Shown here piece by piece: positions 33,479 through 41,267 of a stretch of 41,267 bases of DNA. Both the position numbers and the translations under genes were made by a program. Under the pieces are notes generated by a model. The model saw only the letters and a program-made list of their open reading frames with translations. It searched no databases and was not told the DNA's origin. The stretch spans positions 1 to 41,267 of the forward strand of contig JANQDY010000168.1 of the NCBI GenBank assembly GCA_028278625.1, in the 5' to 3' direction. Numbering within the stretch: the stretch's first letter is position 1; every line of letters starts with the position of its first letter. Source of the DNA: Thermodesulfobacteriota bacterium (lineage in GTDB: Bacteria; Desulfobacterota; DSM-4660; Desulfatiglandales; Desulfatiglandaceae).

Positions 33479-33512
33479 GAGACCTTTGAAAAGGTCTGTT
33501 TTCAAAGGTCTC
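33479..33512 (-). repeat. Perfect 13-bp inverted repeat before the RND gene
   Basis: GAGACCTTTGAAA (33479-33491) and TTTCAAAGGTCTC (33500-33512) are exact complements around an eight-base loop. A further AGACCT copy lies next to them, so alternative pairings exist. No U-run follows. It sits nine bases before the RND ATG, so it may control translation or mRNA decay between the hydrogenase and RND genes, or be a protein operator. Confidence 0.7.
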
Positions 33513-33582
33513 GGTATTCTTGTGAACAGACGGGCTTAACCGCCGCCCAAAGAATAGGCGGCGGTATTGCTCCTTGGGGTCG

Positions 33583-35229
33583 TTATACGGCTCTGATCTT
33601 ATAGACCTGGTTGGAATCAGGATCAATCACGTGCACGCCGCAGGCGATACAGGGATCAAAGGAATGAACCGTCCTTAGGATTTCCAAAGGCCTTTTAGGA
33701 TCGGCCACCGGGGTCCCGATGAGGGCCTCTTCGACCGGACCCAGTTTCCCTTTTTCACACCGGGGTCCCAGATTCCAGGTGGAGGGCACCACATACTGGT
33801 AATTCTTGATCTTTTTGTCTTCGATCTCAATCCAGTGACCCAAGGAACCCCGGGCCACGTCGTTTAGGCCGCACCCTTTCCCTTTATCGGGCATCTCCCA
33901 CTTGGCACAGGTGGCGGCATCGCCCGATTTCAGGTTTTCCACCAATTCCATGATCCACCCTTCCATGGCGTTTCCGATGACCAGGGTTTCAAGGCCGCGG
34001 GCAGCCGTACGCCCCAGGGTGGAAAAGAGGGCTGTCGCCGGGATGTTCAGTTTCTTCAAAGTGCTGTCCACCACGTCTACAAAGGGTTTCTTGCCGTATG
34101 CATAGGCCACCAGGACCCTTGCCAGGGGACCCACCTCGCAGGCCTCACCTTCGTAGCGAGGCGCCTTGGACCAGGAATACTGGCCGTTGGTGTCATATTT
34201 GGGATCGGCCTTTATGGGATCGGTAACCCCGTCATAGGGATGAAGGGCCTTGCCCTTCTCATACCAGGACCGGTCGATGTGTTCGGTCACCTTTGAGGCA
34301 TCCGCCATTTTGACACCCTTGAGATCCCGTTTCATGATGACACCGCGGGGCAGAAAGAGGCTTTCGGGCTCTTTGTCACTCATGGGGAGATCTCCCCAGC
34401 ACAGGAAATTGGAGGTTCCGCCAATGCTGCCCCAGTCCTTGTAAAAGGATGCAATGGCCACTAGGTCAGGGATGTAGACATTGCGTACAAAATCCTGGGC
34501 CTGTTTCCAGATGTAGAGGAATTCCGCTATGCGGTCGGGGGTCAAGTCCGCCACACTGGTGACACCGCCCACGGCCAGCCCCTGAAGGTGGGGGTTCTTG
34601 GCCCCGAAAATGGCGTGCATGCGGACAATTTTGGCCTGGATGCGAAGGGCTTCAATATAGTGTGCGGCCGCCATGAGGTTGGCTTCAGGCGGAAGCTTGT
34701 ATGCCGGGCTTCCCCAGTAACCGTTGGCAAAAAGGCCCAGCTGACCGCTATCCACGAAGGTTTTGATGCGCTGCTGCACTTCCTTGAAGTAGGCGGTACC
34801 CCCATGGGGATCATTGCTCACATTGTCGGAGAGGGCCGCGGTCTTTTTGGGATCGGCTTTAAGCGCATCCACCACGTCCACAAAATCGAGGGCGTGCAGT
34901 TGATAGAAATGGGTGATATGGTCCTGCTGGAACTGCGCACCGTGGAGCAGGTTTCGCATGATGCGGGCATTTTTGGGAATGGTCACGCCAACGGCGTCTT
35001 CCACGGCCCGCATGGACGACAGGTAATGCACGTAGGTACAGACGCCGCAAGAACGCTGTACAAAAAGAGGCGCATCCCGGGGGTCTCTCCCTTTCAATAT
35101 GATTTCAATGCCCCGGAACATCTGAGCGGAGCTCCAGGCATTCACCACTTTTCCGCCTGAGACTTCACACTCAATTCTCAAATGGCCTTCTATTCGAGTA
35201 ATCGGATCGACGATAATTCTCTTGCCCAT
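33583..35229 (-). CDS. [NiFe] hydrogenase large subunit
   Basis: This 548-residue subunit carries the bimetallic active site. Seen: RIEGHLRIE at 12-20; the first nickel-binding pair Cys61 and Cys64 in RSCGVC; and the second pair Cys527 and Cys530 in DPCIACGVH, followed by a 15-residue tail that the maturation protease would remove after His533. Both positions of the last pair are cysteine codons, so this is the NiFe and not the NiFeSe type. It is exported by hitch-hiking on the small subunit's Tat signal. It follows the small-subunit gene by 59 bases, with AGAGGAG before ATG 35229. Hydrogen oxidation with cytochrome c3 as acceptor is the likely role. Confidence 0.96.
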   Translation of the reverse strand: MGKRIIVDPITRIEGHLRIECEVSGGKVVNAWSSAQMFRGIEIILKGRDPRDAPLFVQRSCGVCTYVHYLSSMRAVEDAVGVTIPKNARIMRNLLHGAQFQQDHITHFYQLHALDFVDVVDALKADPKKTAALSDNVSNDPHGGTAYFKEVQQRIKTFVDSGQLGLFANGYWGSPAYKLPPEANLMAAAHYIEALRIQAKIVRMHAIFGAKNPHLQGLAVGGVTSVADLTPDRIAEFLYIWKQAQDFVRNVYIPDLVAIASFYKDWGSIGGTSNFLCWGDLPMSDKEPESLFLPRGVIMKRDLKGVKMADASKVTEHIDRSWYEKGKALHPYDGVTDPIKADPKYDTNGQYSWSKAPRYEGEACEVGPLARVLVAYAYGKKPFVDVVDSTLKKLNIPATALFSTLGRTAARGLETLVIGNAMEGWIMELVENLKSGDAATCAKWEMPDKGKGCGLNDVARGSLGHWIEIEDKKIKNYQYVVPSTWNLGPRCEKGKLGPVEEALIGTPVADPKRPLEILRTVHSFDPCIACGVHVIDPDSNQVYKIRAV

Positions 35230-35288
35230 ATTTTCTCCTCTCTTTTCTTAAGAGTCTCTTTTCATTCAGAACTCGTTGGCCGTTCCGG

Positions 35289-36233
35289 TTAGCCTTTTTC
35301 TTCAAAGAACGGAGTCATGGTGTCCCAAAATGCGGGTTCGCTGCAGCCGATACAGGGATGCCCCGCCTCAACGGGCCAACTGGTCCCGTCGTTGTATTTG
35401 GCAGTGGCGCAATTGTTGTAGGTGTCCGGACCTTTGCACCCCATTTCAAACAGGCAGTATCCCATTTTTGCTTCTTCGGAACCGAATGCCGTCACAAACT
35501 CCCCGTTTTCGTAATGGGACCTTCTGGGACAGGTATCGTGAATGGTTTTGCCATAGGCAAAGAGGGGTCTCCCCAGGTCATCGAGGGCGGGCAGTTTACC
35601 GAGCAACAGGTAATTGACGATGGTTCCCACCAGGTTGATGGGGTTGGGGGGGCAACCGGGAATGTTGACCGTTTTGATGCCCAGGGCATCCCCGACGCTC
35701 TTAAATCCGCCGGGGTTGGGCTTGGCCGCCTGAATGCCGCCGAAAGAGGAGCAGGTGCCGATGCAGACCGTGGCAACGGCGTTGGGCACGATTTGTTTGC
35801 CGATATCCAGAAAAGTACGACCGGCGATCTTTCCGTAGCCGCCGTTATACTTGGTGCCGATGGCCCCTTCCACCACGCAGATGTATTTTCCCTTGTATTT
35901 CTTGGCGGCTGCGTGAAGGGCATCTTCAGCCTGATGTCCCGACGCGACCATGATGGTTTCATGGTAGGCAATGTCCAGGATTTCAAGGACCAGTTCATCG
36001 ATCCAGGGGTACATGGTTCGGATGGCCGCCTCGGAGCAGCCGGTGCATTCCGCAAAGTGGAGCCATATCACCGGTGGCCGCTGTTTCGGGGCCGCAAAAA
36101 CCTCCGCAACCTGGGGTACAAAGGAAGAAGAAAGCCCTATGGTGGCTGTAACCACACCACAGTACTTCATGAAATCCCTTCGTGAGATTCCTTTCTTTTC
36201 CAACCTTTCGTAGAATTCCTTTTCCTCTTTCAT
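35289..36233 (-). CDS. [NiFe] hydrogenase small subunit (Tat-exported)
   Basis: This 314-residue subunit has a twin-arginine signal (SRRDFMKYCG at 17-26, cleavage near VFAAP) and holds three iron-sulfur clusters that lead electrons away from the active site. Seen: Cys63 and Cys66 of the proximal cluster (AECTGC), a middle CIGTCSSFGG segment, the distal His/Cys group, and a C-terminal HPCIGCSEP. It ends without a C-terminal membrane helix, so it is a soluble periplasmic enzyme of the Desulfovibrio type. ATG 36233 is chosen because GAGGAGG lies six bases upstream; an ATG five codons earlier overlaps that site. It is first in the hydrogenase unit under the promoter at 36304-36332. Confidence 0.96.
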   Translation of the reverse strand: MKEEKEFYERLEKKGISRRDFMKYCGVVTATIGLSSSFVPQVAEVFAAPKQRPPVIWLHFAECTGCSEAAIRTMYPWIDELVLEILDIAYHETIMVASGHQAEDALHAAAKKYKGKYICVVEGAIGTKYNGGYGKIAGRTFLDIGKQIVPNAVATVCIGTCSSFGGIQAAKPNPGGFKSVGDALGIKTVNIPGCPPNPINLVGTIVNYLLLGKLPALDDLGRPLFAYGKTIHDTCPRRSHYENGEFVTAFGSEEAKMGYCLFEMGCKGPDTYNNCATAKYNDGTSWPVEAGHPCIGCSEPAFWDTMTPFFEEKG

Positions 36234-36303
36234 TCGGCGCCTCCTCATGTGGGTTGATGAAAATTTCCCTGACCAAACCTTCCGTTAATGCCGCTAATAG
36301 AGC

Positions 36304-36332
36304 ATTATTTTGGACCCAACCATTGTTGTCAA
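36304..36332 (-). promoter_or_regulatory. Sigma-70 promoter of the hydrogenase operon
   Basis: Read leftward, TTGACA (36327-36332), 17 bases and AATAAT (36304-36309). It lies between the adk terminator and the small-subunit gene, with a leader of about 65 bases. Confidence 0.68.
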
Positions 36333-36373
36333 GGGTTTTTGCTGAAATACCGTGCCGTTTTAAGAGATATACT

Positions 36374-36402
36374 AAAAAAAGAGGCCTTCCTTTCGGAAGG
36401 CC
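36374..36402 (-). terminator. Terminator of adk
   Basis: Read leftward, GGCCTTCC (36395-36402) pairs perfectly with GGAAGGCC (36383-36390) around a GAAA loop and runs into seven T's (36374-36380), 37 bases after the adk stop. Confidence 0.92.
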
Positions 36403-36438
36403 CCTTGGTTGAGCGCTTATTTCAAGTTATTTCGGTCA

Positions 36439-37122
36439 TTAGGCGTCCAGCTTTTGCATCAGTTCCGCAGATACCTCCTGCAAGGGGTTTTTGCCGTCCA
36501 GATCGACGATTTTGGGAACGCCATTGTTCTCGTCGGAGACCTTTTTGTAATAGAGAAGGCCGGCCATGGTTCCGGTCTCCGTGTCATAATAGATGTTATG
36601 CCGCTGATCAATGGCGGCCTCGTCCTGATCGTCCGAGCGGGTTTTCAAGTCTCCTCCGCAGACCCGGCATTTGTCATCCGCCGGTTTTATGGCGTCGATG
36701 AAGATGTTGTTGGGATGATTGTTGTCATTGCCGCAGAGCCTGCGGCCCATGATTCGGTCTTTGGCGATCTGGCGATCCAGTTTCATATCGATAACGATAT
36801 CGAGGGTGATGCCTGCTTCCTTGAGTGCCTTGTCCAGTTCCTGCGCCTGGGTGAGATTTCTTGGAAATCCGTCCAGAAGCCAGCCGTCTTTGCAGTCATC
36901 CTGTTTCAGCCGATCCAGAATCATGGGGATGGTAATGCTGTCGGGCACCAGTTCACCCCGGTCGATATACCCTTTGGCCTCTTTTCCCAGATCGGTTCCT
37001 TTAGAAATATTCTCTCTGAAAATCACGCCCGTTTCAATATGCGGAATACCATACTTGTCTTTGACGATGGCACCCTGGGTACCTTTGCCACTTCCATTGG
37101 GCCCAAAAAACAGTATTTTCAT
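36439..37122 (-). CDS. adk: Adenylate kinase
   Basis: This 227-residue enzyme interconverts ATP and AMP with two ADP. Seen: the P-loop GPNGSGKGT at 7-15, where Asn replaces the usual Pro or Ala; DGFPRN at 84-89; and a lid with Cys130, His136, Cys152 and Cys155, which form a plausible zinc site of the C-H-C-C type. The lid is longer than in Escherichia coli (CGNDNNHPNN insert). In a sulfate reducer it is needed to recycle the AMP made by sulfate activation. ATG 37122 has AGGAGAAG upstream. It has its own promoter and terminator. Confidence 0.93.
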   Translation of the reverse strand: MKILFFGPNGSGKGTQGAIVKDKYGIPHIETGVIFRENISKGTDLGKEAKGYIDRGELVPDSITIPMILDRLKQDDCKDGWLLDGFPRNLTQAQELDKALKEAGITLDIVIDMKLDRQIAKDRIMGRRLCGNDNNHPNNIFIDAIKPADDKCRVCGGDLKTRSDDQDEAAIDQRHNIYYDTETGTMAGLLYYKKVSDENNGVPKIVDLDGKNPLQEVSAELMQKLDA

Positions 37123-37154
37123 ATTTCTTCTCCTTCATTTTTATTTTTTCACCG

Positions 37155-37184
37155 AAAATAGGTCAAAACCGCCCTTTCTGTCAA
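37155..37184 (-). promoter_or_regulatory. Probable promoter of adk
   Basis: Read leftward, TTGACA (37179-37184) and, after 18 bases, TATTTT (37155-37160), within the 77-base gap between apgM and adk. Confidence 0.5.
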
Positions 37185-37199
37185 GGGATTCGGTGGAAA

Positions 37200-38414
37200 T
37201 CACTGGGATTGTCCCAGAAAATCGGGCAGCAGTTCGTGACCCTCCGGATAGTGAATTCCCGATGCTTTGGCAAACTGTTCCGTGAACCGGCCTTCGGCGC
37301 TTTCCGCCGCCAGCTCTTCTTTGTCGGCCCACGCAAAAAGGGTGGGATCACTGCTGTGGGTTTTGGTGGAAATGGGTGTAAAATGGTCGGCAGCCACCAG
37401 CACACGATACCCGTCAAATCTCTCCATCCCTTCTAGAACGTTTCCCACCACTTTTTCGTCAAAAGCCTCGATGGCTTGAATCTTTTTGGAAACGCTCCCC
37501 TCATGGCTGGCCTCGTCGGGGGCTTCAACATGGACGAACATGAAATCCAGCTCATCCAGGGCCTTTAGCGTTTCTTCTGCTTTTCCGGTGTAGTTGGTAT
37601 CCAGGTAACCGGTGGCCCCTTCCACGAAAATGGTTTCGAGCCCCGCATAAACACCGATGCCTTTAAGCAGGTCCACCGCTGAAATAACGCCGCCGCGCAT
37701 TTTAAACCGTTCTTCAAAGAGCGGCAGGTTCAGGGCCTTTCCCTGTCCCCAAAGCCAGATGGAATTGGCCGGAAGCAGCCCCTTCTTTTCCCTCAGGAGA
37801 TTAACGGGGTGCCCCTCCAGAACCGGCCATGAAGCCCGCATGATATCCACCAGCCCGTCCCCGGTACGGCTCAGGTATTCGGCCATGTTCCGGTCCTGCA
37901 CATCGTGGGGGGGTAAGGTCTGTGCATCTTCGGGGCCCCCGTCCCATACCAGAAGGTGGCGATAGGCCACACCGGCGTAAAGCCGGACCCCCGGCTTTTT
38001 CAGATCTTTTTTGAGGTCCGACACCAGTATTTCCGATTCTTCCGTTGTAATCCCCCCGGCACTGTTGCTCACAACAATGATTTCGCGATCCGATTTCTTA
38101 TCCAGTGTCACCAGGTTCATGCGAAAGGCCACGTCACTCTCCCTCAGGCGAACACCCATGCTCGCCGCCTCAAATGGGCCCCGCCCCGTATGGTAAACCG
38201 TCGGGTCATAACCCAGAAGGGAAAGGTTGGCGGTATCGCTTCCCGGTTCAAGGCCCTTCGGGATGGTGTTGACCCGTCCGGCCCGACAGGCTGCAATCCG
38301 ATCCATATTGGGCGTTTTGGCCACCTCCAGCGGTGTTTTTCCGTCCAGTTGCGGGAGCGGATAATCCCCCATGCCGTCTCCAATGAGCACCACGTATTTC
38401 ATCTTGCCAGACAT
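37200..38414 (-). CDS. apgM: Cofactor-independent phosphoglycerate mutase (ApgM type)
   Basis: This 404-residue enzyme interconverts 3- and 2-phosphoglycerate in the archaeal-type, 2,3-bisphosphoglycerate-independent family. Seen: the metal motif DGMGD at 13-17, the conserved GSDTANLSLLGYDP at 58-71 that holds the catalytic Ser region, and a C-terminal ADHFTPISTKTHSSDPTLF with metal ligands. The family was once called a homoserine-kinase-like protein because it often neighbours threonine genes. Here it follows hom directly: ATG 38414 overlaps the hom stop as TGATG, with GGGAG upstream. So a role in threonine synthesis as a homoserine kinase is an alternative to glycolysis. Confidence 0.9.
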   Translation of the reverse strand: MSGKMKYVVLIGDGMGDYPLPQLDGKTPLEVAKTPNMDRIAACRAGRVNTIPKGLEPGSDTANLSLLGYDPTVYHTGRGPFEAASMGVRLRESDVAFRMNLVTLDKKSDREIIVVSNSAGGITTEESEILVSDLKKDLKKPGVRLYAGVAYRHLLVWDGGPEDAQTLPPHDVQDRNMAEYLSRTGDGLVDIMRASWPVLEGHPVNLLREKKGLLPANSIWLWGQGKALNLPLFEERFKMRGGVISAVDLLKGIGVYAGLETIFVEGATGYLDTNYTGKAEETLKALDELDFMFVHVEAPDEASHEGSVSKKIQAIEAFDEKVVGNVLEGMERFDGYRVLVAADHFTPISTKTHSSDPTLFAWADKEELAAESAEGRFTEQFAKASGIHYPEGHELLPDFLGQSQ

Positions 38415-39730
38415 CACAGATCACTCCCCTCCACACGAATCACAACCGTTTTATCCGTCACCACATCGAGCCGGTCAATCAACTGAATGGCATTCTGGGC
38501 CTGGCTTTCACGGGCTTCATGGGTCAGCATGACAATGGGAACCGAGCCCTTTCGGTCCCGCCCTTTCTGAATCACCGAACTGATGCTGATGCCGTTTTGC
38601 GCCAGTATACCCGAAATGGTGGAGAGAACCCCTGGCGTATCCAACGCCGATACCCTGAAATAGTAGGAGGTTACCAGATCCGCCATGGGCTGAACGGAGA
38701 CGGCGCTTTCAGGGGGCCGCACATGGCCCAATGGGGGCACCATGCCCCGTTTCTCCATCACCAGATCCCTTGCCAGGCTGATGATGTCCGACGCAACGGC
38801 ACTGCCCGTGGGCTTTCGGCCGGCACCAAGGCCGTAATAGAGCGTGGGACCCACAAAATCCCCTTCCAGGAAGATGGCGTTGAAGGCTTCATGGACATTT
38901 GCCAGGATGTGGTTTTTCGGTATCATGACCGGATGAACGCGGGCCTCCAGCTGATCTCCCAGATCCTTGGCAATGGCCAGAAGTTTGATGCGGTACCCGA
39001 ACTCCCGCGCAAATCGTATATCGTCGGGGGTAATGGCAACGATACCTTCCCGGAACACATGATCAAAATCGATGGCGCCGCCAAACGCGATGGACATCAT
39101 AATGGCCAGCTTGTGGGCCGCATCGGTGCCATCCACATCCAGCGTCGGAGGATCTTCGGCAAAGCCCAAGGCCACGGCATCGGCCACGGCTGTCTCAAAT
39201 GACAGGTTTTCCCGGGCCATCTTGGTGAGAATGTAGTTTGAGGTGCCGTTCAAAATGCCCATGCAGGCCTGAATCCGATTGCCGGAAAGCCCGGTTTTCA
39301 AGGCTCCGATAATGGGGATACCGCCGCCCACGCTGGCTTCAAAAGCCAAGGTGACACCATGACGCTCGGCCGCACGGTAGATTTCCCATCCAAATTCCGC
39401 CAGGAGCGCCTTGTTGGCGGTGACCACGTGTTTGCCGCTTTCCATGGCTTTTAAAATGAATTCCCTGGCCTTATTGAGCCCCCCCATCAATTCAACAACC
39501 ACGTCGATTTCAGGATCCTGGATGATATCCATGGCATCGGTGGTGAGAATATCTTTTTCCGGTTTTTCCGGGACGCCCCGATCCGTGTAAATATCAAGGT
39601 CCGCAATTCTCCGGACATTGACCCCGGCACCGACCCGGCTGGTGATAAGCTCCCGGTTGGTGACCAACACCTCATAGGTCCCCGAACCCACGGTTCCAAA
39701 CCCAATGATCCCAACATTAATCTGCTTCAT
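38414..39730 (-). CDS. hom: Homoserine dehydrogenase with ACT domain
   Basis: This 438-residue enzyme reduces aspartate semialdehyde to homoserine with NAD(P)H for methionine and threonine synthesis. Seen: the Rossmann motif GFGTVGSGT at 10-18, a NANKALLA segment near 105-112, the NGTSNYIL segment in the substrate domain, and a C-terminal ACT domain (about 355-430) of the type used for threonine feedback control. The length is normal for the monofunctional form. It overlaps apgM by one base, so the two are translationally coupled. ATG 39730 has an AGAGGATC stretch upstream. No clear promoter was found in the 182 bases to the IclR gene stop. Confidence 0.95.
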   Translation of the reverse strand: MKQINVGIIGFGTVGSGTYEVLVTNRELITSRVGAGVNVRRIADLDIYTDRGVPEKPEKDILTTDAMDIIQDPEIDVVVELMGGLNKAREFILKAMESGKHVVTANKALLAEFGWEIYRAAERHGVTLAFEASVGGGIPIIGALKTGLSGNRIQACMGILNGTSNYILTKMARENLSFETAVADAVALGFAEDPPTLDVDGTDAAHKLAIMMSIAFGGAIDFDHVFREGIVAITPDDIRFAREFGYRIKLLAIAKDLGDQLEARVHPVMIPKNHILANVHEAFNAIFLEGDFVGPTLYYGLGAGRKPTGSAVASDIISLARDLVMEKRGMVPPLGHVRPPESAVSVQPMADLVTSYYFRVSALDTPGVLSTISGILAQNGISISSVIQKGRDRKGSVPIVMLTHEARESQAQNAIQLIDRLDVVTDKTVVIRVEGSDL

Positions 39731-39912
39731 GTGATCCTCTTGTGTAAAAGCTGTTTTAGAAAGGCCGTTTGCTCAAGCCCACTACTTTACAGGAAAACGA
39801 GAACAAAAAGCAAAGCGAAAATGCCGCTCATTCACGTTCGGTGCATCCCGGGCCCCTGTGTACAGCGTCTTTTTCTTGTGCCCACGGAGGGTGTTGGTGG
39901 GGAGTTTGGATG

Positions 39913-40701
39913 TTAAATCTTCAGGTATCCCAGATCCGATGATATCTCGTCGCAGGTTGCCACCACCTGCTGAACGGTTTCTTCGAAATCCTTCTCTCGA
40001 TTGCTTTTGACCATGGGAAAGGCAACACCCAGAGAGGCAATGACCTGCCTGGAGTAATCCCTTACCGGCCCGGCAATGCCCATGACCCCTTCCACGGCCT
40101 CTCCCCTTTCCAGGACGAACCCGTTCTTCCGGATCTCTTCCATCCGAATGCTGAAAGCGTCCTCATCCGTAATGGAATAGACCGTGTGTTTTTGAAGAGG
40201 GGTCTTCATGAGGGTTTCCTTGATATGCCCGGGGTCCAGATATGCCATCAACACCATACCCAGCATGCCGTAATGAAGGGGCCGTCGCCAGCCGACGTCG
40301 GAAGCAATGCGTATCATTTCATTTCCTTCCCGTTTATCCACATAGACCAGCTGGTCGTCCATTCTGGTGCCCAGCAGCACGGTGCCCCCCGTGAGAGATT
40401 GAAGGCGCGTTATGGGGTGGGCCGCAACCTTTCTTAAGGAGAATGACGAAAAAACAATCCCCCCCAGCTCAAACAGGCGCATGCCGAGCTGATATCGTTT
40501 GGAATCGGGAATCTGCCGGAGATATCCTCGGTTTGTAAGATTGGAAATCAAACGCTTGGCCGTTGTCAGGTTTAAGCCGGCTTTCTCGGCAATCTCGGAC
40601 AATCCCTGTTCCCGCTCCTGAAAGGAAAAAGCGTCAAGTATGTCCAAGGCCCTTTCAAGGGCCTGCACCCTGTAAATCGGTTCATCCTTCTTTTTCTTCA
40701 T
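39913..40701 (-). CDS. IclR-family transcriptional regulator
   Basis: This 262-residue regulator has an N-terminal winged helix-turn-helix (about 10-75, with LSEIAEKAGLNLTTAKRLISNL) and a C-terminal GAF-like effector domain (about 80-250) that binds small carboxylates or aromatic compounds in this family. It would act as a repressor or activator of a nearby catabolic or transport gene, most likely the divergent gene that starts at 41188. ATG 40701 is in a purine-rich context with no strong ribosome binding site. A 486-base intergenic region separates it from the divergent gene. Confidence 0.92.
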   Translation of the reverse strand: MKKKKDEPIYRVQALERALDILDAFSFQEREQGLSEIAEKAGLNLTTAKRLISNLTNRGYLRQIPDSKRYQLGMRLFELGGIVFSSFSLRKVAAHPITRLQSLTGGTVLLGTRMDDQLVYVDKREGNEMIRIASDVGWRRPLHYGMLGMVLMAYLDPGHIKETLMKTPLQKHTVYSITDEDAFSIRMEEIRKNGFVLERGEAVEGVMGIAGPVRDYSRQVIASLGVAFPMVKSNREKDFEETVQQVVATCDEISSDLGYLKI

Positions 40702-41187
40702 TTTTCTATTTCAAAAATGATATGATATATGTTATACGAATTCACGCTATGGACGTTCAAGGCTCTTAATGAGGGTCCCTGCTCGCGTTTCACATCCATG
40801 GATTCGAAGCCTGGAACTTCCATATCATGAAACTATCTTCTATTCTTTAATGCGATATCCATCTGACTGTCAATCAAAAAATATATGTCGCCGTTTTGTG
40901 AATGGTATGAAGATTTGTTTTTTCACGGCAGTTTATTGCACCGACCAAACAAATACCAAGATCTTGAAGATGCCTTTGCGCCGGCGCAAAGGCCACCCGT
41001 AATTGCGTTGGCCGCTTCATTTTCTCTTGACAGGATTTATTCGCAATGCTAAACATTTTTTGAAAATTACTTGCATATTGCGAAAGTGCGAATGTCTATG
41101 ATCCGGTGCCTGAAACAAGACACCCGGGCGCCATTATTAGTGTTGTTAATTTGTAACCTTAAACATTCACAATGAGGAGGTTTCGAA
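40702..41187. other. IclR-divergent regulatory region without a gene
   Basis: No protein gene is convincing here; the short open frames have no ribosome binding sites. The part next to the IclR start (about 40705-40740) is AT-rich and could hold its promoter. The right half holds a possible rightward promoter and repeated TGCGAA elements. GAGGAGG lies just before the ATG at 41188. Confidence 0.6.
41027..41093 (+). promoter_or_regulatory. Possible promoter and operator of the right-edge gene
   Basis: TTGACA (41027-41032), 17 bases and TAAACA (41050-41055) form a promoter with a weak -10. TGCGAA occurs at 41079-41084 and 41087-41092, and its inverse TTCGCA at 41040-41045 lies within the spacer. 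TTCGCAA and TTGCGAA (41078-41084) form a 7-bp inverted pair, as an operator for the divergent IclR protein might. Confidence 0.35.
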
Positions 41188-41267
41188 ATGGCAAAAAGAC
41201 TGGGGTTGGCAATTGTAATCGTAACGGTCATGACATTGGTTTGTTTCATCGGGGAGCGGCGGTCCAG
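41188..41267 (+). CDS. Exported protein, N-terminus only (cut by window edge)
   Basis: Only about 26 codons are visible. ATG 41188 follows GAGGAGG by eight bases, a strong ribosome binding site. The visible part reads as a signal peptide: Ala-Lys-Arg, then a hydrophobic stretch of 16 residues. Divergence from an IclR regulator would fit a periplasmic binding protein of a TRAP or ABC transporter, but this is a guess from context. Confidence 0.7.
   Translation, partial: MAKRLGLAIVIVTVMTLVCFIGERRS

Noticed and set aside
33579..33660. Selenocysteine [NiFeSe] hydrogenase
   Set aside because: The first position of the last DPCxxC motif is a TGT cysteine codon, not TGA, so the enzyme is the NiFe type.

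Overview
The window looks like chromosomal DNA of a sulfate-reducing bacterium of the Desulfobacterota (former Deltaproteobacteria). The main evidence is a complete dsrMKJOP membrane complex operon, a periplasmic [NiFe] hydrogenase with maturation genes, a tetraheme cytochrome c3, a 2x[4Fe-4S] ferredoxin and DsbD. Genes are tightly packed on both strands, many with overlapping stops and starts, strong AGGAGG-type ribosome binding sites and several non-ATG starts. No transposase, phage module or CRISPR array was seen.

Left part (1-12.3 kb), mostly housekeeping. A leftward unit runs from a near-consensus promoter at 3549-3577 through a thiolase-family protein, its DUF35 zinc-ribbon/OB-fold partner, prmA and rsmE. 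A leftward MFS transporter, a rightward membrane-anchored coiled-coil protein of unknown function and a leftward RNase II/R-family exonuclease follow. A rightward series then holds an M24 aminopeptidase, a Xer-type tyrosine recombinase, an unrecognised 190-residue protein and a PAS-PAS histidine kinase translationally coupled to it. Initiator tRNA-fMet closes this part.

Middle part (12.3-19.7 kb), an accessory block between tRNA-fMet and dsbD. It has about 530 bases without a gene, including an exact consensus sigma-70 promoter (12573-12601) that may start a small RNA. It also has three large exported proteins: a glycine/tyrosine-rich repeat protein, a 1065-residue WD40-propeller protein ending in a caspase-like protease domain, and a double-DUF1566 protein with a beta-helix-like tail. 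The last gene is preceded by a promoter, a cyclic-di-GMP-I (GEMM-I) riboswitch aptamer and an intrinsic terminator whose 5' arm overlaps the 3' part of the aptamer. That layout predicts that c-di-GMP turns the gene on.

Right part (19.8-41 kb), energy metabolism and biosynthesis. dsbD converges on a UMF1-type MFS gene. The dsr operon (RsbRD-N protein, dsrM, dsrK, dsrJ, dsrO, dsrP) and a ferredoxin gene run rightward and end at a strong terminator. The cytochrome c3 gene runs leftward with its own promoter and terminator. A leftward hydrogenase unit follows in the order small subunit, large subunit, RND exporter fused to a cyclic-nucleotide-binding domain, maturation protease, hypC. Next come adk, apgM and hom, all leftward. 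An IclR regulator is divergent from a secreted protein cut by the right edge. Together the hydrogenase, cytochrome c3 and DsrMKJOP fit electron flow from periplasmic hydrogen to cytoplasmic sulfite reduction; the flow itself is inferred.
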